Assembly: GCF_008389435.1 (NCBI RefSeq) | Contig: NZ_VUYS01000007.1 | Span: forward strand, 1-54,390 | DNA from: Candidatus Nitrosocosmicus agrestis | GTDB lineage: Archaea > Thermoproteota > Nitrososphaeria > Nitrososphaerales > Nitrososphaeraceae | DNA: 54,390 bases | Direction of reading: 5' to 3' | In this document: positions 17,813 through 27,900 of the stretch, piece after piece | Layout of the letters: each line of letters begins with the position of its first letter | How positions within the stretch are numbered: the stretch's first letter is position 1 | Made by a program: the position numbers and the translations under genes | Notes under the pieces: model-generated | What the model was told of the DNA's origin: nothing | The model's database searches: none | The model's input: only the letters and a program-made list of their open reading frames with translations

Positions 17813-18376
17813 ATGGCACAAATGCCAGCATTAATTCCAAAGGAAGTAGAAATTCAAAGACTGAAAAAGATCTACTTAATGGTCATCATGCTAGGATCTA
17901 TTGCTGCATCAGTAGAAGTTGATAACTTTGTTGATGGATCACTTCATCAAACAGCAATCAGAGACAGTGCATTCACACCTGCTCACTGGTGGTTATACAG
18001 CCACTTTATTGCATTACCATTAGGTTGGGGATTTGTAGCAATGTACGACAGAAGAGTACCAGTTTTAAGAGGACCAAACAATTCAATGAACACAGGTCTG
18101 AAGATAACCATTATCGGTTATTTGGCAACCATGTTCACAATTGGTATCAACGAAATGTGGCACTTCTGGTTTGTAGAAGAAATATTCTCAGTACCTAACC
18201 ACTGGATGTTCAACATGGGTGTAGTCGTAGCTTTCATGGGTGCATTAGCCTATGTAGTTAGAGTATACGCACGTTTGGTGGAGCTTGGTGCGGAAACGCC
18301 TGCCAGAAATCCATACGTAGCAGAAATGTACAAACTAGCATTAGAAGGAAAACTCTACAGCAGATCAGTTCCTTAA
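17813..18376 (+). CDS. amoC: Ammonia monooxygenase subunit C, copy 1
   Basis: A 187-residue integral membrane protein of the archaeal AmoC type, part of the copper-dependent ammonia monooxygenase that oxidises ammonia to hydroxylamine. Several membrane helices are visible (about 20-35, 58-78, 96-113, 132-152). Two metal-site patterns can be placed by spacing: D41-x3-H45-x12-H58, as in the Cu-C site of methane monooxygenase PmoC, and N113-x3-H117-x12-H130, close to the Cu-D site. The gene stands without amoA, amoB or amoX, as often seen for extra amoC copies in group I.1b archaea. The protein is identical to copy 2. Confidence 0.97.
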   Translation: MAQMPALIPKEVEIQRLKKIYLMVIMLGSIAASVEVDNFVDGSLHQTAIRDSAFTPAHWWLYSHFIALPLGWGFVAMYDRRVPVLRGPNNSMNTGLKITIIGYLATMFTIGINEMWHFWFVEEIFSVPNHWMFNMGVVVAFMGALAYVVRVYARLVELGAETPARNPYVAEMYKLALEGKLYSRSVP

Positions 18377-18380
18377 ATTT

Positions 18381-18480
18381 TTTTTTGTTTTTGTTCTAGT
18401 TCACTTTAATATCAATAGTTTTTAATTTTAGTTTTAATTATTTTTTGTTTTTGTTTTTGTTTTTGTTTTTACTTTTCTTT
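18381..18480 (+). terminator. T-rich termination region after amoC copy 1; remainder of gap to 18704 empty
   Basis: Downstream of amoC are several oligo-T tracts, including AAATTTTTTTTTG next to the stop and a run of about five GTTTTT units near 18446-18470. T-tracts without a stem are typical archaeal termination signals. The rest of the 328-bp gap up to 18704 holds the repeat boundary (18595) and no supported gene. Confidence 0.6.
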
Positions 18481-18704
18481 TAAATAATATAAATCAAATA
18501 GCAAATATCAAAAATCAATGTATCAGGATAACGTATTTGCAGTATTATATTATTAACGGCTGTTATCATCATTATTAATAATCCAGATCTTATGGTAGAA
18601 ATAGAGATAGATGTTGATACTCTATAACTAGTTTTATATAAAATAAAAGTTACGTAATTTATAAGAAATCGATTACGTAACATCCTATATGGGATTTTAC
18701 CTGC

Positions 18705-19160
18705 CTAAGATGGCTCATCAAGATCTGTATCCGTAGATTGCTTTAACTTTTCAGAAAAGCTTATGGTCTTACCATGATCAGATATGGAAATATTAGTGTT
18801 TACTCGGATGTTTAGTCCCAATGATCTATAGACGCTCAACATATCTCCACCAGATATTCTGGATATCTCTCCGAATCGTATTAATTCATTCAATCTCTTA
18901 ATAATCATTCTAGTTTGGAATGGATATTGTTCTTCAGCTAGTTTTAGAACCTCATCACCTCTATCATACATATATCGCAAAAGAAATGTTCGTTCTGCGT
19001 CATTTCCGTCGGATTTTTGCTTATTTAGTTTATCTTGGAGTTCCAAATTTTCCTTTTCACGTTCTTTATTCCTTTCTCGTTCTTTTTCTTTAAATGCCAT
19101 CTGTTCCTGTAACTTTTTCATCTTCCGTGCTTTAATACGTTCAAGATCCGGATCATCCAT
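18705..19160 (-). CDS. PDCD5/TFAR19-like DNA-binding protein
   Basis: A 151-residue protein starting MDDPDLERIKARKMKKLQEQ, matching the N-terminal helix of archaeal PDCD5-family proteins. A highly charged helix (about 20-55, rich in Lys/Glu/Arg) follows, then a three-helix body (FLLRYMYDRGDEVLKLAEE, TRMIIKRLNELIRFGEI). I prefer ATG 19158-19160, because the family motif begins there; a TTG at 19182-19184 would add eight residues. It directly follows rtcB on the same strand. Family members are small nucleic-acid-binding proteins of uncertain role. The longer charged linker and C-tail make this a divergent member. Confidence 0.68.
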   Translation of the reverse strand: MDDPDLERIKARKMKKLQEQMAFKEKERERNKEREKENLELQDKLNKQKSDGNDAERTFLLRYMYDRGDEVLKLAEEQYPFQTRMIIKRLNELIRFGEISRISGGDMLSVYRSLGLNIRVNTNISISDHGKTISFSEKLKQSTDTDLDEPS

Positions 19161-19185
19161 GACAGAATTCTTATCAGCGTCCAAT

Positions 19186-20664
19186 TTAACCTTTAATCAC
19201 TCCCAAAGGAACAAGTCTAACAACTTTAGTAGCAATGCCTACATTATGTGAAACATCAGCAACCAAATCCACATCCTTATAGGCATCCGGGGTTTCTTCA
19301 ACCAGTCCATTCTTTGTCAAAGATCTAACATATATTCCACGAGACTCTAATTTTTTTCTTACACCATCCAATGTATAGGTTCTTTTTGCTTCAGACCTTG
19401 ACATAGTTCTACCCGCACCATGTGCTGTTGACCCAAAGCTAAGATCCATTGATTTTGGTGAGCCCAAAAGAATCCAGCTTGCCGTACCCATTGATCCTGG
19501 AATTATTACAGGTTGACCTATTGAACGATATTTTGTGGGCAATTGTTCCATACCCGCTGGAAATGCCCGTGTGGCTCCCTTCCTATGCACAACTAAATCG
19601 CGTGATCCTTCCCCTTCAACTGTATGGCGTTCTACTTTCGCAATATTATGAGATACGTCATAAACCAAGTTCATTTCTAAATCCTGCTCACTAAGATTAA
19701 AAACACGTTGAAATGTCATCCTAGTCCAATGAGTTAGCATTTGTCTATTTGCCCATGCAAAATTCAATGCAGAAAACATTGATTTTCTGTAACTTTCGCC
19801 CTCTACAGAAGTATTAGGTACGCAGGCCAATTCTCTATCCACTACATTTAGCTCGTATTTCTTCATGGCTTGTTCAGATAACCTTAGGTAATCAGAACAC
19901 ACTTGGTGCCCAAATCCCCGCGATCCACAGTGGATCAAAATTTGTATCTCCCCTTCAAGTGTAATACCCATGGCTTTAGCAGCCTCTTTGTCTAAGATCT
20001 TATCTACTTTTTGGATCTCAAGGAAATGGTTTCCTGACCCAAGGCTTCCAAGTTGCATAGTACCCCTCTTTCTTGCATTTGTTGAAATATTAACAGGATC
20101 TGCTCCATGCATTTGGCCATTCTCCTCACATGATTCAAGGTCGGTTTCAATCCCATAACCATTTTCGACAGACCATTTTGCTCCATCAATTAACAGATCA
20201 TCTAATTCGGAACTTGTAAGTTTAATTGCACCTTCACTCCCGACGCCAGTAGGAATAGCAGAAAATAATGAATCTATCAATTTCTTGAGATTTGATCGGA
20301 TATCAGATTCTAACAAATTAGTTCTAATCAGCCTAACTCCACAATTAATGTCGTAACCAACTCCCCCTGGACTAATTATACCTTCTTCTAGATCAGAAGC
20401 AGCAACACCACCTACTGGAAAACCGTATCCCTCATGTCCATCAGGAAGTACTACCATATGTTTCCTGACACCGGGCAATGTCGTTACATTGACTGCTTGA
20501 TCTAACGTTCTATCAAGAGCCATTTTTGTTATCAACAAATCATTTGCATATATAGTGACTGGAACATTCATCCCCAACTCAGATTCTTTATTAATTTGAA
20601 ATTGGTTTTCCGAGATCTTGTTGACTACATGTTTACCATTTTTTGTTACTAATGAACCAGACAT
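19186..20664 (-). CDS. rtcB: tRNA-splicing ligase RtcB
   Basis: A 492-residue RNA ligase that joins 2',3'-cyclic phosphate ends to 5'-OH ends with GTP and Mn2+, needed for tRNA exon joining in archaea. Signature blocks are LPDGHEGYGFPVGGVAASD, SPGGVGYDINCGVRL (catalytic Cys), LGSLGSGNHFLEIQ, HCGSRGFGHQV, YDVSHNIAKVE, VHRKGATRAFP and STAHGAGRTMSRSEAKR, whose His is the guanylylation site. All metal-binding His/Cys/Asp positions appear present and no intein is seen. It is upstream of the PDCD5-like gene in a two-gene unit and divergent from purB. Confidence 0.97.
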   Translation of the reverse strand: MSGSLVTKNGKHVVNKISENQFQINKESELGMNVPVTIYANDLLITKMALDRTLDQAVNVTTLPGVRKHMVVLPDGHEGYGFPVGGVAASDLEEGIISPGGVGYDINCGVRLIRTNLLESDIRSNLKKLIDSLFSAIPTGVGSEGAIKLTSSELDDLLIDGAKWSVENGYGIETDLESCEENGQMHGADPVNISTNARKRGTMQLGSLGSGNHFLEIQKVDKILDKEAAKAMGITLEGEIQILIHCGSRGFGHQVCSDYLRLSEQAMKKYELNVVDRELACVPNTSVEGESYRKSMFSALNFAWANRQMLTHWTRMTFQRVFNLSEQDLEMNLVYDVSHNIAKVERHTVEGEGSRDLVVHRKGATRAFPAGMEQLPTKYRSIGQPVIIPGSMGTASWILLGSPKSMDLSFGSTAHGAGRTMSRSEAKRTYTLDGVRKKLESRGIYVRSLTKNGLVEETPDAYKDVDLVADVSHNVGIATKVVRLVPLGVIKG

Positions 20665-20752
20665 TATTCTCTTTAAGTTAGATATTCGAGTTTTGTCAAA
20701 TATTAATCATCCTAAATAATAAATTAGATTGTCCTTATTTGATTTTAGACTA

Positions 20753-22120
20753 ATGCCCATTTTACCTATAGACAGTGGAAGATATGGAACCAAAGAAATG
20801 AAGGCCATTTTTGAGGAAGAAAGTAAATTATTCTATGAGTTAACCTTTGAAGCATCAGTAGCTGATGCACAGGCCAAACTCAATATAATCCCTGCTGAAG
20901 CTGCAAAAGACATAAAGAATATTGTTTCATCTGGGAAAATAACTGTACAAAGAGTCAAAGAGTTAGAAAGCGCAAGTGATCACGACATTGCAGCTATAGT
21001 GGAGGCAATTAGCGAACTATGTTTAGACAGCTCCAAACCATGGATTCATTATGGTTTAACAAGTAACGATGTGGTTGACAGTAGTACATCCATGCAAATG
21101 CGAGATGTATTTAAGATTATTGAATCAAAGATAATACAATTAATAAAAGAGCTGCTAATTAAAGCGAAAGAATACCAAGATTTACCGTCAGTAGGCAGAA
21201 CACATGGACAGCATGCAAGCATAACATCATTTGGACTCAAATTTGCAATTTGGTCAAACGAGTTTCTGGATCATCTTACAAGGATAAAAGAAGGGGAAAA
21301 AAGATTTCTTCTGTGCAAGACCCTAGGAGTTGTTGGAACTGGGTCCTTAATGAGAGAGAAAGCGTTAGAAGTTCAAAAATTAGTTTCACAGGACCTTGAC
21401 TTGTACCCTACGGAGGCAGCAACACAAGTGGTATCAAGAGAAAGGTATGCAGAAATGATGTTTATCATTACTCTAATTGCTTCAACGTTGGATAAAATAG
21501 CCGTTGAGATTAGAAACCTACAGCGTAGCGAAATCGGAGAAGTCCAAGAATCATTTAAGAAAGGACAAATTGGAAGTAGCGCAGTGCCGGTTAAAAGAAA
21601 TCCCATAAAAAGCGAGAGAGTTTCCTCTTTGGCCAGGATTATTAGGTCAAATCTGAACGTTTCTTTAGAAAATATTACGCTATGGCATGAGAGAGATTTG
21701 ACAAATTCAGCCAATGAACGTTTCATAATTCCGATGGCCTCTATACTAATAGACGATATGATAGGAACAATGACAAGAATAATTTCTGGCCTCAAGGTAA
21801 ACACAGACAGGGTTATGAAAAACATAGAGCTTACAAAGGGTCAGATATTTGCAGAATTTGTACTTCAGGGTTTGATATTGAAAGGTGTACCTAGATTTGA
21901 CGCTTATAGAACTATTCAGTCAACAGCGTTTAAGGCATTAGAAAGCAATGAACATTTCTTTAAGGCATTAACGCTTGAACCAAGAATTATGGATAACATC
22001 AACGAAGAAGAGTTAAAAATGATCTTTAATCCCCAGACTCAGCTCTCAGCTTCAGAGAATATAATCGATAATATCGTATCCAAAGCCAAAACAATGAATG
22101 TTATACCTAACAAATCTTAA
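20753..22120 (+). CDS. purB: Adenylosuccinate lyase
   Basis: A 455-residue fumarase/aspartase-superfamily enzyme that cleaves SAICAR and adenylosuccinate in purine synthesis. It begins MPILPIDSGRYGT, matching the family N-terminus, so I use ATG 20753 rather than an in-frame TTG at 20729. Catalytic segments include HYGLTSNDVVDSS, VGRTHGQHASITSFGLK (catalytic His), and the signature loop GSSAVPVKRNPIKSE, with its mobile catalytic Ser. TATA-like TAAATAAT near 20713-20720 suits a leaderless transcript. Divergent from rtcB. Confidence 0.96.
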   Translation: MPILPIDSGRYGTKEMKAIFEEESKLFYELTFEASVADAQAKLNIIPAEAAKDIKNIVSSGKITVQRVKELESASDHDIAAIVEAISELCLDSSKPWIHYGLTSNDVVDSSTSMQMRDVFKIIESKIIQLIKELLIKAKEYQDLPSVGRTHGQHASITSFGLKFAIWSNEFLDHLTRIKEGEKRFLLCKTLGVVGTGSLMREKALEVQKLVSQDLDLYPTEAATQVVSRERYAEMMFIITLIASTLDKIAVEIRNLQRSEIGEVQESFKKGQIGSSAVPVKRNPIKSERVSSLARIIRSNLNVSLENITLWHERDLTNSANERFIIPMASILIDDMIGTMTRIISGLKVNTDRVMKNIELTKGQIFAEFVLQGLILKGVPRFDAYRTIQSTAFKALESNEHFFKALTLEPRIMDNINEEELKMIFNPQTQLSASENIIDNIVSKAKTMNVIPNKS

Positions 22121-22405
22121 ATCCAATAAACCATTTTCAACTACGGAATCAGATTGTTATCAGTGTACAATAGGTTTCATATTCCTAACGTCATTTAATC
22201 TTGCCAGAAAGTCAATGTCCTATGAAAAATTTTGGAACCAAACAAGTAAATGGTATAAAATCACACCATTACTAAAGGGCATACTTTGACAGAATACACA
22301 AAGAATCACTCTAGTTCTTGGTATCATAAATAACATTTTAAAAATAACATTAATAAGAAAGATGAGAAAATAAATCTATTTAAATATCAATACACGAAAG
22401 AATAG

Positions 22406-24871
22406 ATGGAGCCCAATTTTTGGTTGGGGTGGAAAATTGACTTGAGCACCAAAGGTTCTTCTACAAAGTATAAGAAGTGGACTTTTAACCTGAGGCATTA
22501 CGATTATGCCGGTATCTTTTTTATCTCTTTATCTTTTGCTTCAATGATTTCTACTGGGATTTTTGCTATTCCACTAATATCTGATTTTGTTTTAAATGAG
22601 AAATTTGATTGGTTTGAAGATTGGAACAATTTGTTATTTAGTATTACTAGCGCACTTGGATGTATATGGGGCATTATGGCGCATTCGCAGTTCGAATTTG
22701 TCACAAAATTGATCAGAAATACTTGGAATTCTTGTAGGAAACTAGATCCGCTAATAGGAGAATATGACTACAAAACACTAAATCCTGAAACAAACCAAAT
22801 GGAAGACGGATACGTTTATCATAGCTTGGTTGATTTTTGGGATAGAGAAAATGAAGTTCCGCACTGGCTTGACAAAGGTAAATACTGGAAGTTTTTCTTA
22901 GAATTGCAGAAAATAAATAAGAATGTAAAACTCGAAGTTGTAAAAGACATCAATTTACCATTTAAGATGGGAAAAGGCAACGTGACTGCGATCCTAAAAA
23001 AGACAGACAATGGTAATCAGATGACAAATAAAAACGGGTCAAGAACTGAAGATGTGTCGATATTTCAAATAGTTATTCCACAATGGCTGGTAATGAATAC
23101 TGAGTACAAGAGATTCAACATCTTCTCCCAATCAGAGATAAATACCATTACCAGCATAGTATCTGAAGTAAACAAAAATACACCAAGAATAATTGATGAA
23201 ATTATTTTCAATCAAAAGCCAGCACTAAAGAATTCAGGAAGCATATTTACTTCACTTTATACATACTTAAACAAAAGCTTACCAATAAGAATAGTTTACG
23301 GTAGGGTAAAAGAATTCCTACCAGGTGCCAAAAAGCGACAAATACAATATACTAATGAAAATCTTTCAAGGCTACCTTTAGATTATTTAATCGAATCAAT
23401 CCTAATTAAATCAAAAACACTTGGAATTAAAGAGACATCACTTGATAAATTATACTCCATTACGGAGTTCCTAAAGAAAGAGTACGATAAACTAGGATTA
23501 GGCGAAGGATCAAGTGAATATCATAATTTACATCATTCATTAGAAGTAGCATACATGAGTTTGAACATGCTACCAAGTGAAATACACGGCTATTCAATTA
23601 CAAATAAAGACTATGAGATTATGCTAGTTGCAGCATTATTGCATGATTATGATCCAGCAATGGGGTCATCTTCGCATTATGATCTGAAATATTCAAGAGT
23701 ACCTACTGTTGCAAGCACAATGGCAGAAATTAAGAAAAGGAAAATTCATGAGGCGTATTTTCAACTAAGTCCAGATGAATTAAGGAAGTTCTTCAGAAAA
23801 TACGAATCACCATTTGTTCCTGCTAAGGAATTTGCTACTACACATCCAGAAATGTTAGACGGGAAATCAAATAAGACCGAGAGCAAAATAATTGAGGCGC
23901 TGATATGGAGAACAGACTATCCATACAATGAAAATGCGTACAACAATTTTAATCAATTATTAAAGGAAATTGACGTTGAAGAGATTTCTGTAGAAAAGAT
24001 CAACTTAATTGCTGAGATCCTGTCATTAGCTGATCTATCAGTAACTTATTTGAGTTCAGATCCATTGTTGGCTTGGAACAGGGTGGTAAAATTATATGAG
24101 GAGTTAGATTTTCCCATAGTTGAGGCAGTATCAAGAACTGATCGATTCTTGTCATTGTTCTCAGAGGGATCATTGTTTAAAGATATTATTACAAGAAAGA
24201 ATTTCCCTGAAGCTTTTAGACAAAAATGGAACAACGTTTACCAATTCTTTCACGAAGGAAATCCGTCAAATAAGATAAACAATTTGATTCTTAATGCAAA
24301 AACAAAATATGACAAGGTAAACATGGATGCCATGACAATTAATTGTGATTTTTTGATAACTAATGCACTAAAAAATAAGAATGAATATTATATAGCGATA
24401 GTAAGAAACAAAGATGAAATAATAAACACCCAGTCAAAATTAGCGGGCCACCAGATTGACAATTTAGAAATTCTGCCAGGTAACAGTGAAAACATACTAC
24501 CGTTCATTAAAGATAAGGCCGTGGATAATTTCATCATTACTTTATTTTGTGACAAATCCAAAAAAATGATTAACAGAGAAAATATATTAAGAAACTTACT
24601 AACCGCGTATAGCTCAAAATTGAGTCAAGAAGGAACAATTCAGATTGTGATAGAAAATGATGTAGAGCTTAAAAGGATAATTCCTTTAATTTCGGAACAC
24701 GATTACAAAATTACTGAATCAAACGAGATGATTTTGACTAAAGTAAATAATCCAGAGATATTATTTGATAGTAGACCTGTTAAAATCATTACAATTCAAA
24801 ACCTGTATAAGAATACCAACAACAGGAATTTTAATAGTAATAATTTTGGCAGTTTTGATAATAATGCTTAA
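22406..24871 (+). CDS. Membrane protein with PDE-like HD domain and degenerate TrmB-like domain
   Basis: 821 residues. Two hydrophobic helices (about 34-58 and 74-92) anchor the N-terminus. After a mixed region (about 120-310), an HD-type metal domain follows with the layout of cyclic-nucleotide phosphodiesterases: YHNLHH (H373, H376, H377), LLHDYDP (H413-D414), LIWRTDYP (about 490-497, like the PDE A-T-D block) and LSLADLSVTYLSSDPLLAW (D543, like PDE A-C-D-L-S). Residues about 645-775 resemble the tRNA m7G46 methyltransferase TrmB (DNLEILPGNSENILPF, then VDNFIITLFCDKSKK), but the glycine-rich SAM motif and the F-P-D-P-W motif are lost. It precedes smc by 52 bp. Function not known. Confidence 0.8.
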   Translation: MEPNFWLGWKIDLSTKGSSTKYKKWTFNLRHYDYAGIFFISLSFASMISTGIFAIPLISDFVLNEKFDWFEDWNNLLFSITSALGCIWGIMAHSQFEFVTKLIRNTWNSCRKLDPLIGEYDYKTLNPETNQMEDGYVYHSLVDFWDRENEVPHWLDKGKYWKFFLELQKINKNVKLEVVKDINLPFKMGKGNVTAILKKTDNGNQMTNKNGSRTEDVSIFQIVIPQWLVMNTEYKRFNIFSQSEINTITSIVSEVNKNTPRIIDEIIFNQKPALKNSGSIFTSLYTYLNKSLPIRIVYGRVKEFLPGAKKRQIQYTNENLSRLPLDYLIESILIKSKTLGIKETSLDKLYSITEFLKKEYDKLGLGEGSSEYHNLHHSLEVAYMSLNMLPSEIHGYSITNKDYEIMLVAALLHDYDPAMGSSSHYDLKYSRVPTVASTMAEIKKRKIHEAYFQLSPDELRKFFRKYESPFVPAKEFATTHPEMLDGKSNKTESKIIEALIWRTDYPYNENAYNNFNQLLKEIDVEEISVEKINLIAEILSLADLSVTYLSSDPLLAWNRVVKLYEELDFPIVEAVSRTDRFLSLFSEGSLFKDIITRKNFPEAFRQKWNNVYQFFHEGNPSNKINNLILNAKTKYDKVNMDAMTINCDFLITNALKNKNEYYIAIVRNKDEIINTQSKLAGHQIDNLEILPGNSENILPFIKDKAVDNFIITLFCDKSKKMINRENILRNLLTAYSSKLSQEGTIQIVIENDVELKRIIPLISEHDYKITESNEMILTKVNNPEILFDSRPVKIITIQNLYKNTNNRNFNSNNFGSFDNNA

Positions 24872-24923
24872 TTAAAAGAAAAAGAAATAATAACTAAAGA
24901 GACTATTTAAGTACAATACAATT

Positions 24924-27900
24924 TTGGTTTATATTAAAAAATTAGATGTTTTTGGATTTAAATCATTTGGTTCAAAGAATATTTCATTAAATTTTCAAAG
25001 AGGTTTAATTGCAGTCACTGGTCCAAATGGATCAGGCAAAAGCAATATCCTTGATGCCATAATATTTGCATTAGGAGAGAACAGCCCTAAAGCACTTCGT
25101 GTAGATAAATTTCAATCACTGTTTCATGACAGTGAATCGAGCAATAACTCTAATAAAACAGTAAAAGTCAGTGTAACCTTTGATAATGAAGATCGTGGTA
25201 TTCCGATAGACGACAATTTGGTTACTATAACAAGGGAAATGTCCGGAGGAAATACAGGAGAAAGCCAATATTACCTAAATAGAAAAAAAGTTTCAAGAAG
25301 TAATATTTTGGAGTTAATGGAAATAGTGGTTGCTTCTCCAAACAAGCTAAATATTGTCCAGCAGGGTATGATCACAAGGATATCTGAGCTTAATTCGGAA
25401 GACAGGAGAAAAATTATTGAAGATATTATAGGACTGTCATATTTTGATGAAAAAAAAGACCAAGCCTATAAACAACTCGAAGAATCGGATAGAAGATTAG
25501 AAATAGCCTTAGCAAAGATGGGTGAGGTAAGAAATAGAATAGATGAACTGGAAGAGGAAAGAAACTACCAACTCAGATACTCACAAATAGAATCAGAAAT
25601 TAATAGGCTAAAAGCTATCAGACTGTCCGAAAACATCAATAGAAAAGCCAAGAAAATTGCTGAGCTCAAAGAGGAACAAAGAATCAAAGATGAAAAAAAT
25701 GCAGAGGTATCAAGGAAATTGGTAGAAATAAATAGCCAAATAGAAGAAATCAACAGGGAAAAAGAACAGTTTCTGATTCAAGCAAATGCCTCGACCAAAG
25801 TGAAAGGAGAACATGAAAAAAGAATCTCTGTTACAAACTTTGAGTATCAGAGAAATAGATCTATAATAAAAGAGACAGAGTTTCATTATAACCAATTAGT
25901 ACAAAAAGAACGAACAGACCGCTCTGAAGTAGAAATCCTACAAAATAAAATAAACGAACTTGATGAACAGATAATTAATTCAAAATCAGAAATTGATACT
26001 CTAGAAGATATTCTGAATGAATTACGCATGAAACTTGATGTAAAGAATTCACAAATTAACGAAATAAAAATATCGAATTCAGATGAAATCAATATCAAGA
26101 ATTTCTTATCTAAAAGGATCGGTAAATTGATACCCATTAAGAGCAAAGTTGAGATAAATACTGTCAGAGCAGAAGAGAATATAAAGAATTATTCTTCCAA
26201 AATAAGAGAAAACGATATTCAATTACTTAGTCTACTTACAAAAAATAGTCAAATCGAAGAAATAGTAAATGTTTCACGTTTAAAGATTAATGACATGAAT
26301 ATCGAATTAAACAATCTAAATATCGAAAAAGAAAACTTAGAGAAGAGACATCTAAAGCTATCAAGAGAGACAAATGCTTCAAAGAATGTCTTGGAAAATG
26401 CAGAAAAAGTGATAATAAAATATGATGAGAAAATTAAAATTGCTAAGGATAGCTTGGTAGAAGATTACGCAATTGCAACCTTATCCAAGGATTTTAAAGA
26501 ACTTGGAGTTATAGGATATGTTTTTAATTTGCTGTCATGGAATGAAAAATATCAAAAGGCCATTATTGCATCCGGAAATGAATGGATGAAAGCGATTGTG
26601 GTAAAAGATATTAAAAGCATGATCATTCTCGCTGAATTTGCAAAAAACCGAGATATACATTTTCTTAAAATCATTCCACAAGAACTGCTAGTTGGTGATA
26701 AAATAAATATGATTGAAGACAACCCATCAATCCTTGGAATTCTTTCAGATTTTGTAAGTAGCAAAATACCGAATTTGGCTGAATTTTTATTTGGAAACAT
26801 AGTATTAGCAAAGAATCCATTGACAGCATATTTGCTATCTAATAAAGGACTAAAAGCTGTATCTGTTACCGGTGAAATATTTTTTCCGGATTTGTCATTG
26901 ATGCAGTTTGACTATGGATCAAAGATTGCGGATATCACTAAAGATTTGTTACTGTCAGATTCCATTGAAAATTTAAAGAGTAATATTCATAAGTTAAAGT
27001 TACTTATCAGAGAACGAAATCAAGAAGTAAATAATCTTGGCAGTACAAAGTCAACCAAAGAAAAGGAGCTAGAAAGATATAATTTGGAGAAGTCTAATAT
27101 CATGAGAAAAATAGAGGAAGCAGAAGGTACATTATCTTTAAATCGCAAAAATATGATCCAACTATTTGGGATAAATAATAGTCACAGTAATCATATTGAA
27201 AAAACATTTTCTGAATTCAAACATTTTGAAAGAAGATTAAAGATCATTACAAATAGCATTGACAAAATCGATTTAGAAAGAAAGAGAATAGAGGAAAGAA
27301 TTGATCAGAAAGGATTAGAGAGAATAGAGGAAGAAAAAAACAAAATTGCTATTGAGATTGATCATAACAACAACAAGCTAAATCAACTCAAATTAATGCA
27401 TTCTATGGCGAAAAATAATTTAGAAAACACCACACGTTTACAAAAAAAAATGATCGGTGAGATAGAGAATATCCAACTGGAAAAAACTGAAAAAAAAAGA
27501 GTTCTCGAGACGGCTGTAAGTGAAGGACAAAAGATCGAAGAAGAGATGAAAATCTTAAGACAAAAAGAAGACGAAATGATTCAGTCAACCAGTTTGATTT
27601 ATACAAAAATACAAGAATATGAAAAATTGGCTAGAGGGCTTGCCGAACAAGAAAAAAGAATCAACAAAGAATCTAATCAGCTAGACAAAGATTTGGGATT
27701 TCTACGAAAAGACATTGTTGACTTGGAGAATCAATCCTCAGATCTAAATAATGAGCTTTTAAGATTGGGCCACAAATCTTTGTTAGAAAGTTTCAATGTA
27801 GATGAACTTTATCACGGATTAAAGGAAGAATATGAAAAAATCAAAGAAAATGTAAACTTTAGAGCTGATGAAACATATCAGGAAATCATAGATGGATATA

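Larger units (their letters stand above)
17631..18595 (+). repeat. 965-bp direct repeat, copy 1, carrying amoC
   Basis: The segment matches 31561-32525 base for base except at 18504 (A here, G at 32434). It includes about 180 bp upstream of amoC, the whole gene, and about 220 bp downstream with T-rich tracts. Similarity stops abruptly at both ends. The offset between copies is 13,930 bp and both are in the same orientation. Confidence 0.96.

Noticed and set aside
17989-18198. 69-residue frame inside amoC (and its copy at 31919-32128)
   Set aside because: Out-of-frame reading of amoC; preserved only because the DNA is duplicated.
18441-18475. GTTTTT run as a CRISPR-like or mobile repeat
   Set aside because: A simple T-rich microsatellite next to the amoC terminator region, with no spacers.
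18480-18683. 67-residue frame on the minus strand after amoC copy 1
   Set aside because: It crosses the border of the duplicated block (18595), so only part of it is duplicated, and its composition is that of random AT-rich DNA.
22098-22289. 63-residue frame overlapping the purB end
   Set aside because: TTG or poor start, overlaps purB by 23 bp in another frame and shows no family features.
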